From NCBI RefSeq assembly GCF_018446385.1, contig NC_055986.1, positions 26,894,302 through 26,958,301 of the forward strand: a stretch of 64,000 nt of DNA, in the 5' to 3' direction. Source of the DNA: Zingiber officinale. Taxonomy: Eukaryota; Streptophyta; Magnoliopsida; Zingiberales; Zingiberaceae. Shown here one piece after another: positions 1-10,883 of the stretch. The notes beneath the pieces are model-generated. The model did no database searches. It was given only the letters and a program-made list of their open reading frames with translations, and was not told the origin of the DNA. A program made the position numbers and the translations under genes. Within the stretch, counting starts at the first letter, position 1; every line of letters starts with the position of its first letter.

Positions 1-1337
1 CTTGGAGAATGGCAGTCACGGATCGGCGGCCACTCGGAGCTGACTGAGAAGAAGTTGCAGGGCCAGAAGCTTGGGAGGCTGAGGCCGGAAGGATGCTGGA
101 TCGTAAGACCCTCCGCCGAGCCGGAGGAAGAGAGGAAAGTGGTTGGACCGCGATCGGTTCAGGCGGTAGATCGGCAAACGAGAGGATCCGATCGGAGGAA
201 ATGACCTCGACTGTCTCAGGAACGATCGGAGAGGAGGTGCCACCATGCTTGGGAGAGCGCACCACCGAAGTAGCCGAACGGGATGGGGTGGTCGTGCGGC
301 ATCTCTTGCGTTGAAGTAAAGGAACCTCACCAGAAGACCCCGAGCCCTCAACTTGGGTGGCAGGCTGGGACTTAGAAGGAAGCAGATCCCCGGCTGGTTC
401 TGTGTGGGGTGTTTGACCGGCGGCACCCTCTCCTTCAGTTTGCGCTGCCTCACTCTCACACTCGTGAGAGCCGACCGGAGTCAGACCGAGGCTCGCCATC
501 TCTTTTGCCGCTGCTGCCTCGATCTCAGCCTGCTTGACCTTCATAATTCCGACGACTAAGGAGTGCATCATGATGTCGGCTGCAAAAGAAAAAAAAGAAT
601 CTGTTAGATTCAAAAGAAGAAAGAAGAGAAAATTTCATACCTAGGCTGCTTGGGAGCTTCGTCCGGATCGGACTCAGCCCAAACGTATACATCACCCCCT
701 CCGGCAGCAGCTTATGGATGTTGAATTTCTGGCCGGCCAGCAGGTTGGCCGCATGGAGATAGTCCGGTCGGCTCCTATACTTCTGTAGCTTCGGTTGAGG
801 CGGGAGCCCAACCTGTCACTTGGTACAGAAGCTCGGCCGCTCGGGGAAACACATATAGAAAAAGTAATCTTTCTAATGTTTACTGGAAGATGACATTTTG
901 TCGAAGAAGACCAAGCCGACCCGAGACTGGAAGAGATAGGTGCCCAACTCGGACTGCTTTGGGTAATAGAAGTAATGGAATACCTGGGGTGTGAGGGGAA
1001 TACCATGCACCTTGAACGGTACAACCACACCGCACAAGGGGCTAAAAGAATTAGGGACGAGCTACGCCAAAGGGACACGAAAATAATTACAGACTTCGGT
1101 TATGAAAGGATGGATTGGGAAGCGCAGACCGACCACAAATTGGTTGTAGAAAAAATAGATAGTGCCGATCCGCGGGTTAATGGGCCAATCGAACGGGGAA
1201 GCTAAGACTATTTCGTGGTCAGAAGGAATGTCAAAGGAGTTGATGAGGCTCGCAGTGTCGCCCGCATCGAACCGGGTCTCCATGGTGTTGTACCAGAGAT
1301 CGGGAGCGGAGTCGGACGGCATGGAAGAACTAGCCAT
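1..1337 (-). pseudogene. Antisense ORF of Tat-like gypsy element (Transposase_28-like), degenerate, runs off left edge
   Basis: Read on the minus strand, an ORF starts at 1337 (MASSSMPSDSAPDLW...) and carries a block GLRFPIHPFITEVCNYF followed by LVPNSF and a hydrophobic stretch. This resembles the plant domain Pfam calls 'putative gypsy type transposon' (Transposase_28, PF04195). The frame is broken at 1062-1064 (Gln to TAG) and twice more near 870 and 817, where the family has Trp. A possible short intron lies at 580-640 (GTATGA...TTTGCAG). Beyond it an open Ala/Glu/Ser-rich frame continues to position 1. The ORF lies next to an LTR of opposite sense (1998-2900), which fits the extra antisense ORF known between pol and the 3' LTR of Tat-clade elements such as Grande. 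No function is known for this protein. Family call by eye only. Confidence 0.6.
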
Positions 1338-1562
1338 TGCCGGAAAACAAAAGAATAGGAAGATGGTCGGAAAAGGGGCCGGGAAAACACCAAAGCAGAA
1401 GCAGGAAAGCAACGGAAGAAAAAGAACCAAGCAGGAGCAAGGTTGAAGAGCTTACAGAAGGGTATCACCGGGGGGAGAAGCCGAGGTTCGCCGGAGCACT
1501 GGACACGAGCAGTATCGCCGGAGCACATGGAGAAGACAACAGCGATCGAGCAGAAGTCGGCA

Positions 1563-1582
1563 TTGTGGCTTTATAAAGTGGA
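1563..1582 (-). promoter_or_regulatory. TATA box candidate for the antisense ORF
   Basis: A TTTATAAAG motif sits about 235 bases upstream of the antisense ORF start at 1337, in the non-LTR part of the element. The intervening leader is pyrimidine-rich, like other plant 5'UTRs. The homologous spot of the second copy (about 61430) reads TTTATGAAG, so the box is not conserved there. Confidence 0.35.
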
Positions 1583-1997
1583 TGTTCGACCGACCGGAGC
1601 CGTTCGATCTAGGGCACAAAATCCAAAGCATAGATCCAGTCATTGAATTTAAATCGTCGAACATCACATCACCTCTGTCGCTTCGATCGTGCGGTGACAG
1701 CGTCAGTGCCACGTGGTGTTCGCTTATAGGAAGGTCTTAATGGGGATGATTTGCATGAATTACGAGAAGATTTGGGCGACATCAGCATTGATCGCGCCGG
1801 TCGCGCCCATCCGAAGACGCCGAAGGAGAAATTTCCCAATTGTAAATCCTCATGGTGCCGAACGGCCTAGGAGATCAGCCCTACTTGGGCCGATCGGGAC
1901 GCAACTAGCCCTTGGTCGATCGGCCAGTCGGTCACCAGACTACTTGTCCATTCAGTCGGACTTACAACCTCCTTCGACTAGACTTGAGAGAGAGGCA

Positions 1998-2900
1998 TGT
2001 GATCCAGTGGTAAGGGTGGAGCCCGCCTTGTAGAAGGTCATCGCCACGTGGAGCGTCATAGTCAAAGTGGTCAACGTCCTGAGCACTCGTCTGATTGGGT
2101 GAACCACCTTCCCGGTCGACATGAAGAGTAGCCGATCCGACACTTCGATAGCTCGGCCAAATACCGAGCTTCCGACGCTCAAAAAGCTTAAGCATGGAAG
2201 GACGAAGGCCGAGCGACCGTCTCGCTCGGTTAAACGGTGGACGCAGCCCCGACCAAGCAGGCAGGGCTCCCTCGCTTAACAGGACGGAGTCGGACAACAG
2301 ACTATTGGTTGAGAGGGCGCTCAGCCCGACCACGATATCACCCGGACAATGGACTGGCCGAGCGACTCTCCTGCTCAGCCCAATAACGGACAAAAGGAGC
2401 AGTTGGGAATATCTTCCTAGGGACCAGTGTCACCGACAGACGGCATGGTTGGCGGCATGGTCAGATAGAAAATTGTACGGTGGAAGCTTCCACTGTCACG
2501 GCAGAGATACGCTCGAGCTGTTAAGGTATGACGTTAGACACGTTTTTCTGACACGTCCCTTCCAGGTATGCTTTAAGAAGGGTGCATGCCTTGGGAAGTG
2601 TGCACGCGCCTCTCGAGAGCCCTATATAAGGATCCCTAGACTTCGACGAAGGTATGTTCACTCCTACTGTAGCTATAGTTACGCTGCTGCTCTTTTCTCT
2701 TCTCCACTTCATTCGCTTGCCGTCAGTGACTGACTTAAGCGTCAGAGGGCCATCGCCGGAGAACCCTTCCCTGGCTCGGCACTAACGACTTATGGTTGCA
2801 AGCTTAGCTCGTCGGAGGTCCATGTCATCTTCAGTCTACATCCCGTCAACGTGAGCGCCCTCTCCCCAGCGTCCGTCAACTCGATTCTCGAACAGGATCA
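1998..2900 (+). mobile_element. 3' LTR of Tat-like Ty3/gypsy element
   Basis: The LTR starts TGTGATCC just after a purine tract (GAGAGAGAGGCA, the likely polypurine tract) and ends AGGATCA at 2900, so its termini are short inverted repeats. It contains a TATA box (CTATATAAGG, about 2620) followed by a pyrimidine-rich leader and a GC-rich tail with GCGTCAGAGGGCC, a pattern common to plant gypsy LTRs. The body of the element lies left of the window. A second copy, inverted and shorter, is at 60572-61010. The sequence right of 2900 is copia gag, so this element inserted into that copia. Its 5' target-site copy is not visible. Confidence 0.6.
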
Positions 2901-3910
2901 CTAGCCATCAGTGATAGTCCAGCAAATGCTTCTATTTCGAACTCGGATAATGAACTTTCATCCTAAGTGGCCTTGAGATTCTTATGCTTGGTTCGCCTTG
3001 GCCCTTTTGTCTTTCTCCTTCTTGAGCTCTGGGCATTCCTCCTATATGTGTCCTTCTTTTTGGCAACGATAGCATCGAACTTTTCTTTTGTTTCTTGGAT
3101 TTTTTCTGGTTTGCATTTCTTTAAATTTATTAGGTTTATTTTTTAAAAAAATTTCCTTACTATATAAGCTTTACTATATAAGCTTCTTGGTTTGCATCAA
3201 TATCTGAGTCTGACTCAGGTTCATCCTTCTTGGTGGCTCTTAGTACCAAATTCTAGCTTGAATCTTTTCTTGTGGTGCATATCTGGATTCATGTAATTCT
3301 AATGTCGAAAATAGACTTTCCAGTGTACTTTCCTCTAGATCTTTTGATATGCAGTAGGTGTCTATGATTGAGGTCTACTCTGGAGTTTTAGAGAAGGCGT
3401 TACCATTTCACTGAGATTGATTGGTTTGACGATCACCTCCTTGATTTTCGCATGTAGTTGAGCTATCATCTGACATTTTTCTAGACGGATGTTTGTTAGT
3501 TAATTTTGAAGAATGTCTCATCGTGCGAGCTTCACATCAGATATGCCTTTATGGAGCTCCAAGATTTTTTTCCAAAGTTCTTTGGCTGAGGAGTAGCTTC
3601 AAATGCGGTTGACTTTTTGAGGCGGTAATACACTTAGCAAGTGATATTTCGCTCTGCTATTGGCTACGAAATCACTTTATTCCTTCTTCGTTCATTGATT
3701 TTCTTCTTTCTCTTCTCCTTGTTGATCCTTAGGAACTACACAATTGTACTTTATTATTAAAATAATTTTGAAATATGTTCATAGAAATACCTCCATTCGA
3801 CATTTCTAGTGTGTGAACTCCCTCTCGAACTTCAGGGGGTTGAGGCTTGGTTAGACTATCAATTTTTTTGCCTCGGTTGTCAGTTAGTCCTTCTGAAGCG
3901 TCCTCATTCT
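2901..3910 (-). pseudogene. Ty1/copia gag remnant
   Basis: On the minus strand this contains a zinc-knuckle remnant (CYRCQKEGHI-stop-EEC, about 3035-3080) and the UBN2-type gag words AKELWKKILELHKG (about 3540-3600), similar to the gag at 17858-18940. Several frameshifts and stops separate the pieces. The priming-site sequence TGGTATCAGA (complementary to initiator tRNA-Met) lies at about 3906-3918 next to the LTR at 3920. The left part is cut off by the gypsy LTR ending at 2900. Confidence 0.65.
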
Positions 3911-3919
3911 GATACCAAT

Positions 3920-6082
3920 TGTAGATCTTCGAGCAGTCGGTAAGAGGGGGTGAATTGCTTGAAATTACAAGAATACCCTTTCTCGATCTTTGGACTAAGT
4001 TAGGCAAACACTTGTTAAGAAACAGAAAGTTAAATGTATAAAAATAAAGAAAGAGGCAAGAATATTTATTTGGTTTACAATCAGAAGATTGTTAATCCAA
4101 GGCAAATATAACTACTAAAATCTCCTTACAAACGCGGAGTGACCTCTTATAATGTTGAAAGTTCAGAAAAGTAAAGAATAGAACTAGAAATTGAAGTACA
4201 TAACTTGTTTACAAGTGTTATCTCAAACTACTGAGACCAGAGCTCTATTTATAGTCTGTTGGTCGAATCTAACCATTTACTGATGTGTCTCGGTCCGGGT
4301 GCTCAGACCCTATCCAAGCGCCCCTAGCGTAGCAAACTTTATCTCCATATAACAACCTTCACAATGGTGTGAAGATAAGTTTTTATCCATTCCTGGGCGC
4401 CCGGGCCATTGCTAATGTAGGCCCAAAGCTAATCCATTGTGTCGAGGTGCCCTTTCGATACCAAATTGGTCCGAGTGCCTAGACCATCTTGTCCGAACAC
4501 CCAAACCGATCAGCCATGTACCATGGCTGATCGTCTAACGCTTTCTCCGATCACTTGGGTGATCATCCGATCTTCTAGAATTGAGCTCACCTGAACCAAC
4601 TCCGAGCTTCTCTCCTTGAGTAGTTCACTCCAGCTTCTCGTCCCTCAGAAATATCGTCCGCTTCCTTCTCGGCTGTTAGCGTACTCTTCCGTAACACCTC
4701 GTATATGATCGTTGCGTTAGAAGGGGGAGTGAATATCGCTCGTGGCTTTCACGTTCATTTTAAAACAATCGAAGAACAATCGAGAGAAAGCAGCGGAATA
4801 AAGAAAGCAAGAACAATGCTAATATGCCAAGAGTTACTTGGTTCGGAGCCTATGGCGACTCCTACTCCAAGGCTTGCACGTGAGAGTGCTTTCGATGGAC
4901 AATCACTAATCAATCGTAAAGAGTACAAGTACAATTTTAAATGGTTACAAGTAATTTAGAAAAGTAAAGAATACCAACGACTCAGAGATTTAAGTCTTTA
5001 GCGCGATCATCGTTGGGGCAGCTTTTGAGCGTTGAGGAAACATTTTCACAACAGCACGAAGAAGCGAAAGTTGATTAGAATGATGTTTTTGAGGTGTTGG
5101 TCGAATAATGCTTTTATAGGTTGTTCCGAGTGCCTGGATCCCTTCCGGGCACCTAGACCATGACGTAGGCCCGTCCAATCAGCGTGCTCCAGCCTGGCAA
5201 TGGGATAAAATTCGGCATTCGGGGTGCTCGGACTCCTTCCGGACGCTCGGGCTCCCTCCGAGCGCCCGGACCACCTTATTTTGCTACCTTCTTTTCCTAC
5301 AAAATAAGGTTAGTTTAAGCAAATAATATGCAACGAATGATAAGATTTGACAACCTTCGAATTGTCTGATCTTGACTTTGAGTTTCGTTGAAACTCTAGG
5401 TTGGACCGATTCCTACTATTCCCTCTTCGAGGAACACATCCTCACCTACTCCTCTCAGGAGAAATTACTTTTTGCTAGATTGGCCCTTCAGACTATCTGG
5501 ACTTTTGCTTAGTGTTCGAGACTCCAGGACTTCATGCTGAACGTTTACTCCACGACCCATTTAGACTTCCACCTAATCCGCTACCATTAGGATTTTCACC
5601 TAGAGTTCTCAACTCTAGGATTTCACCCAAAGTCTTTGATCCGCTAAGACTTCGTCCAGTCTCCCAGACCAGGACTTTGTTGCCTAACCATAGTTAGAAC
5701 TTTCTATAACTTAGGATTCCTCCCCCTAGGGTTTCCACCTGCCTAGAATCCACTAGGACTTTTTACCTAAGAGCACTTAAGACTTTCCTGCAAGTCCAAT
5801 CACACTTATTAGACAACAAGTAATCTTAACTTTGAACCTTTTGTCATTATCAAAACACAGGTTTGATTGTCTAGTGCTCCTTGTACTAACACCTCGTCCC
5901 TTGGACGCACTGTGCCTGTTGAGTCGCTTCCTGTGTCATCTTTCTCACTAGCTATATCTTTCGCTTGACTTCTTATATTCTTGAGCTCCTGCACACTTAG
6001 ACATATTGATCAAATGCATAAGATATAATTTGACTTGATTGATCGTATTAAAATCATCATGGGTACTTGTAGCTTGTTCACA
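3920..6082 (-). mobile_element. Copia 5' LTR, split by a solo LTR
   Basis: Adjacent to the priming site of the gag remnant. In plus orientation it begins TGTAGATCTTCG at 3920 and ends GCTTGTTCACA at 6082, giving TG...CA ends. A related LTR with its own target duplication occupies 4702-5891. Removing that insertion leaves about 970 bases, a normal copia LTR length. The partner LTR is absent, presumably removed with the left part of the element. Confidence 0.55.
4702..5891 (-). mobile_element. Solo LTR (copia type) nested in the LTR at 3920-6082
   Basis: Flanked by the 5-bp direct repeat CCTCG (4697-4701 and 5892-5896). It ends ACTAACA; the left end reads TATATGATC, where the related LTR at 7802 has TGTAGAATC, so the first TG has probably decayed to TA. 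No internal region or second LTR is present, so it is a solo LTR left by LTR-LTR recombination. The GC-rich GTGCCTGGAT/GGGCGCTCGG segments near 5100-5270 are part of it. Confidence 0.6.
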
Positions 6083-6393
6083 TTAAGAAGAAAAAATAAA
6101 CAAATTTTTTTTTGTTAAAAGTTACAAACTGCATTATCCTTCGTTGACATTAAGGATAAAAAAGTAAATTAAAGTTTATCGATTTATGATTAAAACTTAA
6201 TAATTATTGACATTATTGGATCAATAGTTAATTATCAAAACATTGGACCCAAAATATAGTGTTAAGCTTTTGTGAAATTGTGTGACCCTATCAAATTTGT
6301 TTATTTTTCATGAAAATTTGTTTTTCTCTCTAACGACCATGTTCTAAATAATATATACAAACTATATCTTCTTAAAATGCAATAGTTTATTTT
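6083..6393. other. AT-rich spacer, nothing recognised
   Basis: About 310 bases of AT-rich sequence between the copia LTR ending at 6082 and the gypsy LTR starting near 6394. No ORF, repeat or motif stands out. Confidence 0.5.
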
Positions 6394-6848
6394 TGACCCG
6401 AGTAGCAATTATCGTATAGACTGACAAGAAGGAGTTTGAGGAGAAGACAATAAAAGAAAATCATAATTTGTAGATTTTCTCAGAAAAAAAAAGAAATATT
6501 ATTTAATAATTGAGGATAATTTCTCAAAGTTTATATAAACTTTAGATCCTAAGATCACAAAAAAGGAAGAAATTTTAACAAATAGACTTCAATTCTTATC
6601 TTGTAAAGAAAGGAAAGAATTTTACCTCCCTCCATATCCGTGGGACCGGCTCTAGGGGGGCCGCTGATGTGGCGGTTCCACATTTATCTTGTAAAGAAAG
6701 GAAAAAAATTTTAATTGGAATAAAAAAATAATTAACAGACTCATAAAATTCCTAAATGAACTCAAAATCCAAAAATAAAAATAAAAGATATAAATGACCA
6801 AAAATACTATAAGTATTAAAAAAAAATAAAAATTACTACTACTAATAA
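6394..6848 (-). mobile_element. Left LTR of degenerate Ty3/gypsy element
   Basis: Homologous to 10032-10440 over most of its length (shared TTTGAGGA(G/T)AAGAC, ATATTATTTAATAAT, GGATAATTTCTCAAA, TAAAGAAAGGAAAG). Both are in the same direction, as expected for the two LTRs of one element. It contains a 59-bp GC-rich filler at 6625-6683 flanked by a 29-30 bp direct duplication (6596-6624 and 6684-6713). The exact ends are uncertain because the AT-rich edges align poorly. Confidence 0.5.
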
Positions 6849-6950
6849 TCTTCGGATCCTTTTGAATCAGTCATCCTAGGTTGAAAAAAATTCGTCCTTG
6901 AGTTTAGAATAATTTTAGATGGTAATTTAGGAGGAAGATCATCTAACACT
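6846..6950 (-). pseudogene. C-terminal tail of gypsy polyprotein
   Basis: The minus strand reads DDLPPKLPSK, then LNSRTNFFQPRMTDSKGSEDY and a stop next to the LTR. A D-L-P-P-K-L-P...SRT.FF tail is typical of the end of gypsy integrase. The rest of pol (protease, RT, RNase H, integrase core) is missing from the element. Confidence 0.55.
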
Positions 6951-7254
6951 AAATCCATAAAATCTATTAACAACTGTTAGACTTTGAAAATCCTCGTTAA
7001 TATGCTATTGAGCAAGACATTGTGGACGATGTTCTTATCCATCTTTGCATCCTTCAAACACTTCTAGTATTCTCTCATAGCTGCAGCATAATCCTTGACA
7101 ATGATGAGAATTCTAGGTTTCTTCCAGTGAGGTCTTCAATGTTTGAAGTGGAGTCCCTTTACAGGGAGAAGACTTCTCTTAGGAATTTGGCGGTGTTGAC
7201 CATGGATTATCGTTATAAATTGGATCATCAAATATGTCGGTCTTTTAATCATCT

Positions 7255-7801
7255 CTTCAATGGCTTCACGATCTTCATTTGATCATCGTGAACATTGAGT
7301 GCATTTGGACAGAATAAATAATTATCATAAGATCCGAGATGCAAATTTCTTTACTATGTTATGGTTAAGCATGCCTTCCGATGCAGTACAAGAGCAATCC
7401 TTCTCAGAAAATATAGGAATACGCTCCTTAGTTCTTTTTACCATATCTGAAATTCGATCATCAGAAAAAGCACTCCTTAATTTTAGAATGTCGCATCCAC
7501 AACCTCCCATAGATTGTGGAGGACATGAGATGCCACTGTCAAGTTTTGCTTTCCATACAATTGTTGACTTGGAGGCATCCTCTGAGTCGATAGATACACT
7601 AACATCCAAATCTAACTTATCTTGAGGATATCTGACACAAGGATGGCCATATAACCTTGAAGATTTGGAAGGGAGAGGTTTTTTCATAGATGTCCAGTTA
7701 TCTATCTTGTCAGCCTTCAATAAACTTCCATCACTAAAACCATATGTATCTTGGCAATCACCATCACTCTGTATAGGAATTGAAAGTAAGGATAGCAATG
7801 G
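7255..7801 (-). pseudogene. JmjC histone-demethylase (JMJ25/IBM1-like) gene fragment
   Basis: The minus strand encodes SCPPQSMGGCGCDILKLRS, then DRISDMVKRTKE, CSCTASE and, after a one-base frameshift at about 7325, DNYLFCPNALNVHDDQMKI. The order Cys-Pro-Pro, Gly-Gly-Cys-Gly, Leu-rich, Cys-Ser-Cys, DNYL(F/Y)CP matches the region between the RING-like zinc domain and the JmjC core of plant KDM3-type demethylases. The catalytic JmjC core (Fe-binding His/Asp/His) is not present, so the piece cannot encode an active enzyme. It is cut on its 5' side by the solo LTR at 7802 and lies between the gag and the pol tail of a gypsy element in the same orientation. The family is recognised from its motif order; no search was run. 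Confidence 0.6.
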
Positions 7802-9174
7802 TGTAGAATCGATGCACGTGAGGGGGAGGGGGGGGGGGGATCACGTTATTTTAAAAACTTAATTTTTACGATTTTGAAAACAAAGTGTGCATCAGAAAAG
7901 ATAAATAGAAAGAAGTAAACCTGAACACGAGACATTACTTGGTTTGAAGTTTTTGGTAACTCCTACTCTAAGACCTACAATCCCTCAGACTGTATCGATG
8001 GTCAATTCACTATAAACCTCTTTCAAACCCGCTAGAAGAAAGAATTGAGTATACTAATAACGAAGGACAGTGTAACCGACTACACTGCCTTAACAATAAA
8101 GTAAATTATTGTAATTTAAATTTACCAACACGTGATAATCGAAGTTGAGAGCCCGTGTGTTGGTGTTGATCTGTCGACAACGGTCAGATGTAGTAGAACG
8201 ACAATAATGCGAAGACATAGTAACAGAATGGTGTAGTAGCTCGTATGGAAGTTGTGTCTTGAATTATGGTCGAACAATGCTTTTAGAAGTGTTGAGGGTG
8301 CCTCCAACTGTATTCGAAGTGCCTCCAGATGTAAATCTAATCCCTTAAGCTTCAGTCACGATAAGTCACACGGACGATGGCTTCTATCCACTCGAGGGCA
8401 CCTTGCATGCGCTTCGAGGCATCTCCACACAACTCCGAGGCGCCTCTAGCGCTCTCCAGGATGCCTCCTCAGCACGAGAACTTTATCCTCAAAGTTCATC
8501 CTTGCGAGGGCGCCTCCTCTAGATCTAGGATGCCACTATGTAGCTCCGAGGAGTTTCCCCGCAGCTCCAAGGTGCCTCAGATACTGTTCACCTATGGTTA
8601 CTTTTACATTTTCACCCCTACAAAAAGTCTTAGTCTAAATAACAGACTATATTTTATAAAATAGAGTTAACACAATTATTTATAAGGGAGTATTAATTCG
8701 ATCTTATCTTTTCAAGATCGCGATCTAGTCATAGTCTCAGTTTAGGCTTCCCAAATGAACTTAAATTGGACCAACACCTAAAGTGCCTAATTGAGACTCG
8801 TCCTCACTAGATCACTCTCCTCGAGTGACTTACCTCACTTACCATGCAGAATTGTTTGACTCTCCTTTGACCAACCAAGTTTTCTTGCCAGTTGTCAGGT
8901 CCGCAAACCCAACTAGACTTCGACCAGTTGTCAAATCTCGCGGATCCAGCCGGACTTTCCACCAGATATTGGGTTACTTCTTGACCTATTTGGACTTCTC
9001 ACCAGCTATCAGGTCCAACAGACCTAGCTAGATTTTAACTTGGTACCAGAACCTCTAGACACATCAAGTCCTACACACTTGGTAACAAGGTTAGATAACA
9101 CAACATCTAACTTTTAATCTATTTGTCATTCATCAAAAATCTAAGTTTGACCATTAGTGCTTACTGCACCAACA
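7802..9174 (-). mobile_element. Solo LTR (copia type)
   Basis: It starts TGTAGAATCG and ends CTGCACCAACA. It is flanked by AATGG (7797-7801) and AATAG (9175-9179), a 5-bp target duplication with one change. Related to the LTR at 4702-5891. There is a run of G's at about 7818-7839. No coding capacity was seen. Confidence 0.65.
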
Positions 9175-9182
9175 AATAGATC

Positions 9183-9453
9183 GACTTCAGGTCAGATTCC
9201 ATATCATTCATCCCCATACCCATGGGTATTAGATATCCATCCATATATTCATACCCATTAAAGATTGGATAGCATCTATACTAATAATTTTTTTCTTTCC
9301 ATTCAACTTATCATCATTCAAAAAAACATATTAGAATTAATATCATATTAAAAATATATATAATTAAAAAATAAATAAAATATCTACATAGTCTACTCCT
9401 AACATCAATAAAAATAGAATAAAAATAATTAGTGAATTTTGAGAATTTTTTTT

Positions 9454-9510
<57 letters not shown>

Positions 9511-9617
9511 TAATCGACTATTCGGGTCAGATATCGAATATCAGTAGTCCATATCCTCCTCCATTTGGGTCGGATATCAGATCCTCCAACGGGTTCAGAG
9601 GAAATTATCATCCCTAA
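9183..9617. mobile_element. hAT-like MITE fragment with (TA)n microsatellite
   Basis: The right end reads, on the minus strand, TAGGGATGATAATTTCC, a typical plant hAT terminus, followed by repeated GATATCCGACCC/GATATTCGATATCTGACCC words. A (TA)n tract of about 50 bases lies at 9456-9506. The left end keeps CCCATGGGTATTAGATATCC words but no clear terminal repeat or 8-bp duplication, so it is probably truncated. It interrupts the gypsy gag at about 9618. Confidence 0.35.
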
Positions 9618-9910
9618 TTGAAAGGAAGAAAGTGTCTCTTTATCTTCTTTTTTATCTTGGTCTTGCCTTGTCTGTCTCATGAGAGTTATAAGTGCTCTCA
9701 CTATGCTAATACTAGACCTATGAGTTTAAAGACAACCAGTTTCACTTTCATCCGATCTAGAACTTGCTTATAGTTGAAGATATGATCCACTTTGTTAATC
9801 CAATCAACAAAATTCACTATCTATGACGTACCTAAAAATTCGAGTAAATCAACTTGAAATCCTCTCGATCACGTATCTCATGATTTTCAAGATCTTGTGT
9901 CATCAGACAC
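9618..9910 (-). pseudogene. Ty3/gypsy gag fragment
   Basis: The minus strand reads FVDWINKVDHIFNYKQVLDR then MKVKLVVFKLIGLVLA and later ALITLMRQTRQDQDKKEDK. This is the retrotrans_gag pattern (D-W-L..V...F....V....K.K.V..KL), broken by frameshifts. A priming site (TGGTATCAGAGC, initiator Met tRNA type) lies upstream at about 10017-10030, next to the right LTR. Confidence 0.65.
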
Positions 9911-10031
9911 TGGTTAAATATGTAGGGCTACAATTACACGGTGTGAGGCTTCCTTAGCAGGAACCTACCTGACACGACCATGACGACCTTCTCGGCTTCC
10001 TCAATAGAACACCGCCGGCTCTGATACCAAC

Positions 10032-10440
10032 TGATGTCAGACAGAATAATGATTATCTTACGGGCTAACGAGAAAGGGGGTTTGAGGATAAGACAATAAG
10101 AGAAAACCGTCATTCTCCATATTTTCTTGAAAAAATAAAATATTATTTAATAATCGGGGATAATTTCTCAAACAGATATATAAATATTTATAGAGATTCT
10201 AGATCTTAAGACCCCCAAAAGAAAGAAATCTTAACATATTTACTTTAATTCTTTACTTTAACTCTTATCTCATAAAGAAAGGAAAGCAAGAAATTCTAAA
10301 AGAAATAAAAACATATATTAACAAATTCACAATTACCAAAATTCCTATATAAACTCAAAATCAAAAAATCAAAAAATAACTAAAATACTAAAAAAAAAAA
10401 TTACTAAAAATAATAATAATAATCTTCAAATCCTCCTACT
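10032..10440 (-). mobile_element. Right (5') LTR of degenerate gypsy element
   Basis: Begins TGATGTCAGACAG directly after the priming-site complement (CTCTGATACCAAC) and aligns with 6394-6848. Together the pair bounds a minus-strand gypsy element of about 4 kb net of the nested solo LTR, in which most of pol is replaced by the JmjC fragment and unassigned sequence. Confidence 0.5.
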
Positions 10441-10520
10441 ACGTAATTTCTCATATAAAATAGATGTTAATAAGGAGGAGCTCGCATGTTTTCTTTTGTA
10501 TTATGACTTGTGAGATGCAG

Positions 10521-10883
10521 TTGGATGAAAGCTCTCAAGCCAATCAACAACTTTGGGATCCAAGTGCTCATGCTGTAGCTTATGGCCGTCAGCAGCCTCA
10601 ACCACAGGGTGATGGATTCTTTCAGCCCATAGAATGTGAACCTACACTTCAAATTGGGTAACTCCTATTGCTATATATTAAGCTCCTTTTGCTTTTCTAT
10701 TTCATAATATATTAAGATACCGTATACACGACTGAATTATTATCAACAATTCAACATTTAGTAGTGTACATGCCTGATTCATTCTTCCTTTTTATTTCTA
10801 GGTATCATCCTGATCAAATGGCAATTGCTGCAACAACACCAGGGCCAAGTGTTAGCAACTACATGTCAGGCTGGATTGCGTAA
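10521..10883 (+). CDS. SEPALLATA-like MADS-box gene, last two coding exons only
   Basis: Exon 10521-10657 follows a good acceptor (GAGATGCAG) and encodes LDESSQANQQLWDPSAH ... FFQPIECEPTLQIG. A GTAACT...TTTCTAG intron (10658-10801) joins in phase to exon 10802-10883, which encodes YHPDQMAIAATTPGPSVSNY...GWIA and TAA. The FFQP(I/L)ECEPTLQIGY block and the ...NYMxGW(I/L)A end are the C-terminal SEP I/SEP II motifs of E-class floral MADS transcription factors. These proteins bind CArG boxes as tetramers and specify floral organs. The MADS, I and K exons are not in the window. They may lie to the left across an intron filled with transposons, or the copy may be truncated. The splice sites and frame here are intact. 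Confidence 0.75.

Noticed and set aside
5200..5280. GC-rich segment with CGGGCGCTCGG-like words considered as a regulatory hairpin or gene start
   Set aside because: Similar GC-rich words recur in the other copia LTRs here (4260-4500, 8290-8580, 17280-17450, 20320-20520), so it is a normal LTR component.
7022..7255. Possible continuation of the JmjC coding region or of gypsy pol
   Set aside because: All three minus-strand frames carry many stops and I could not match any conserved words; left unassigned.
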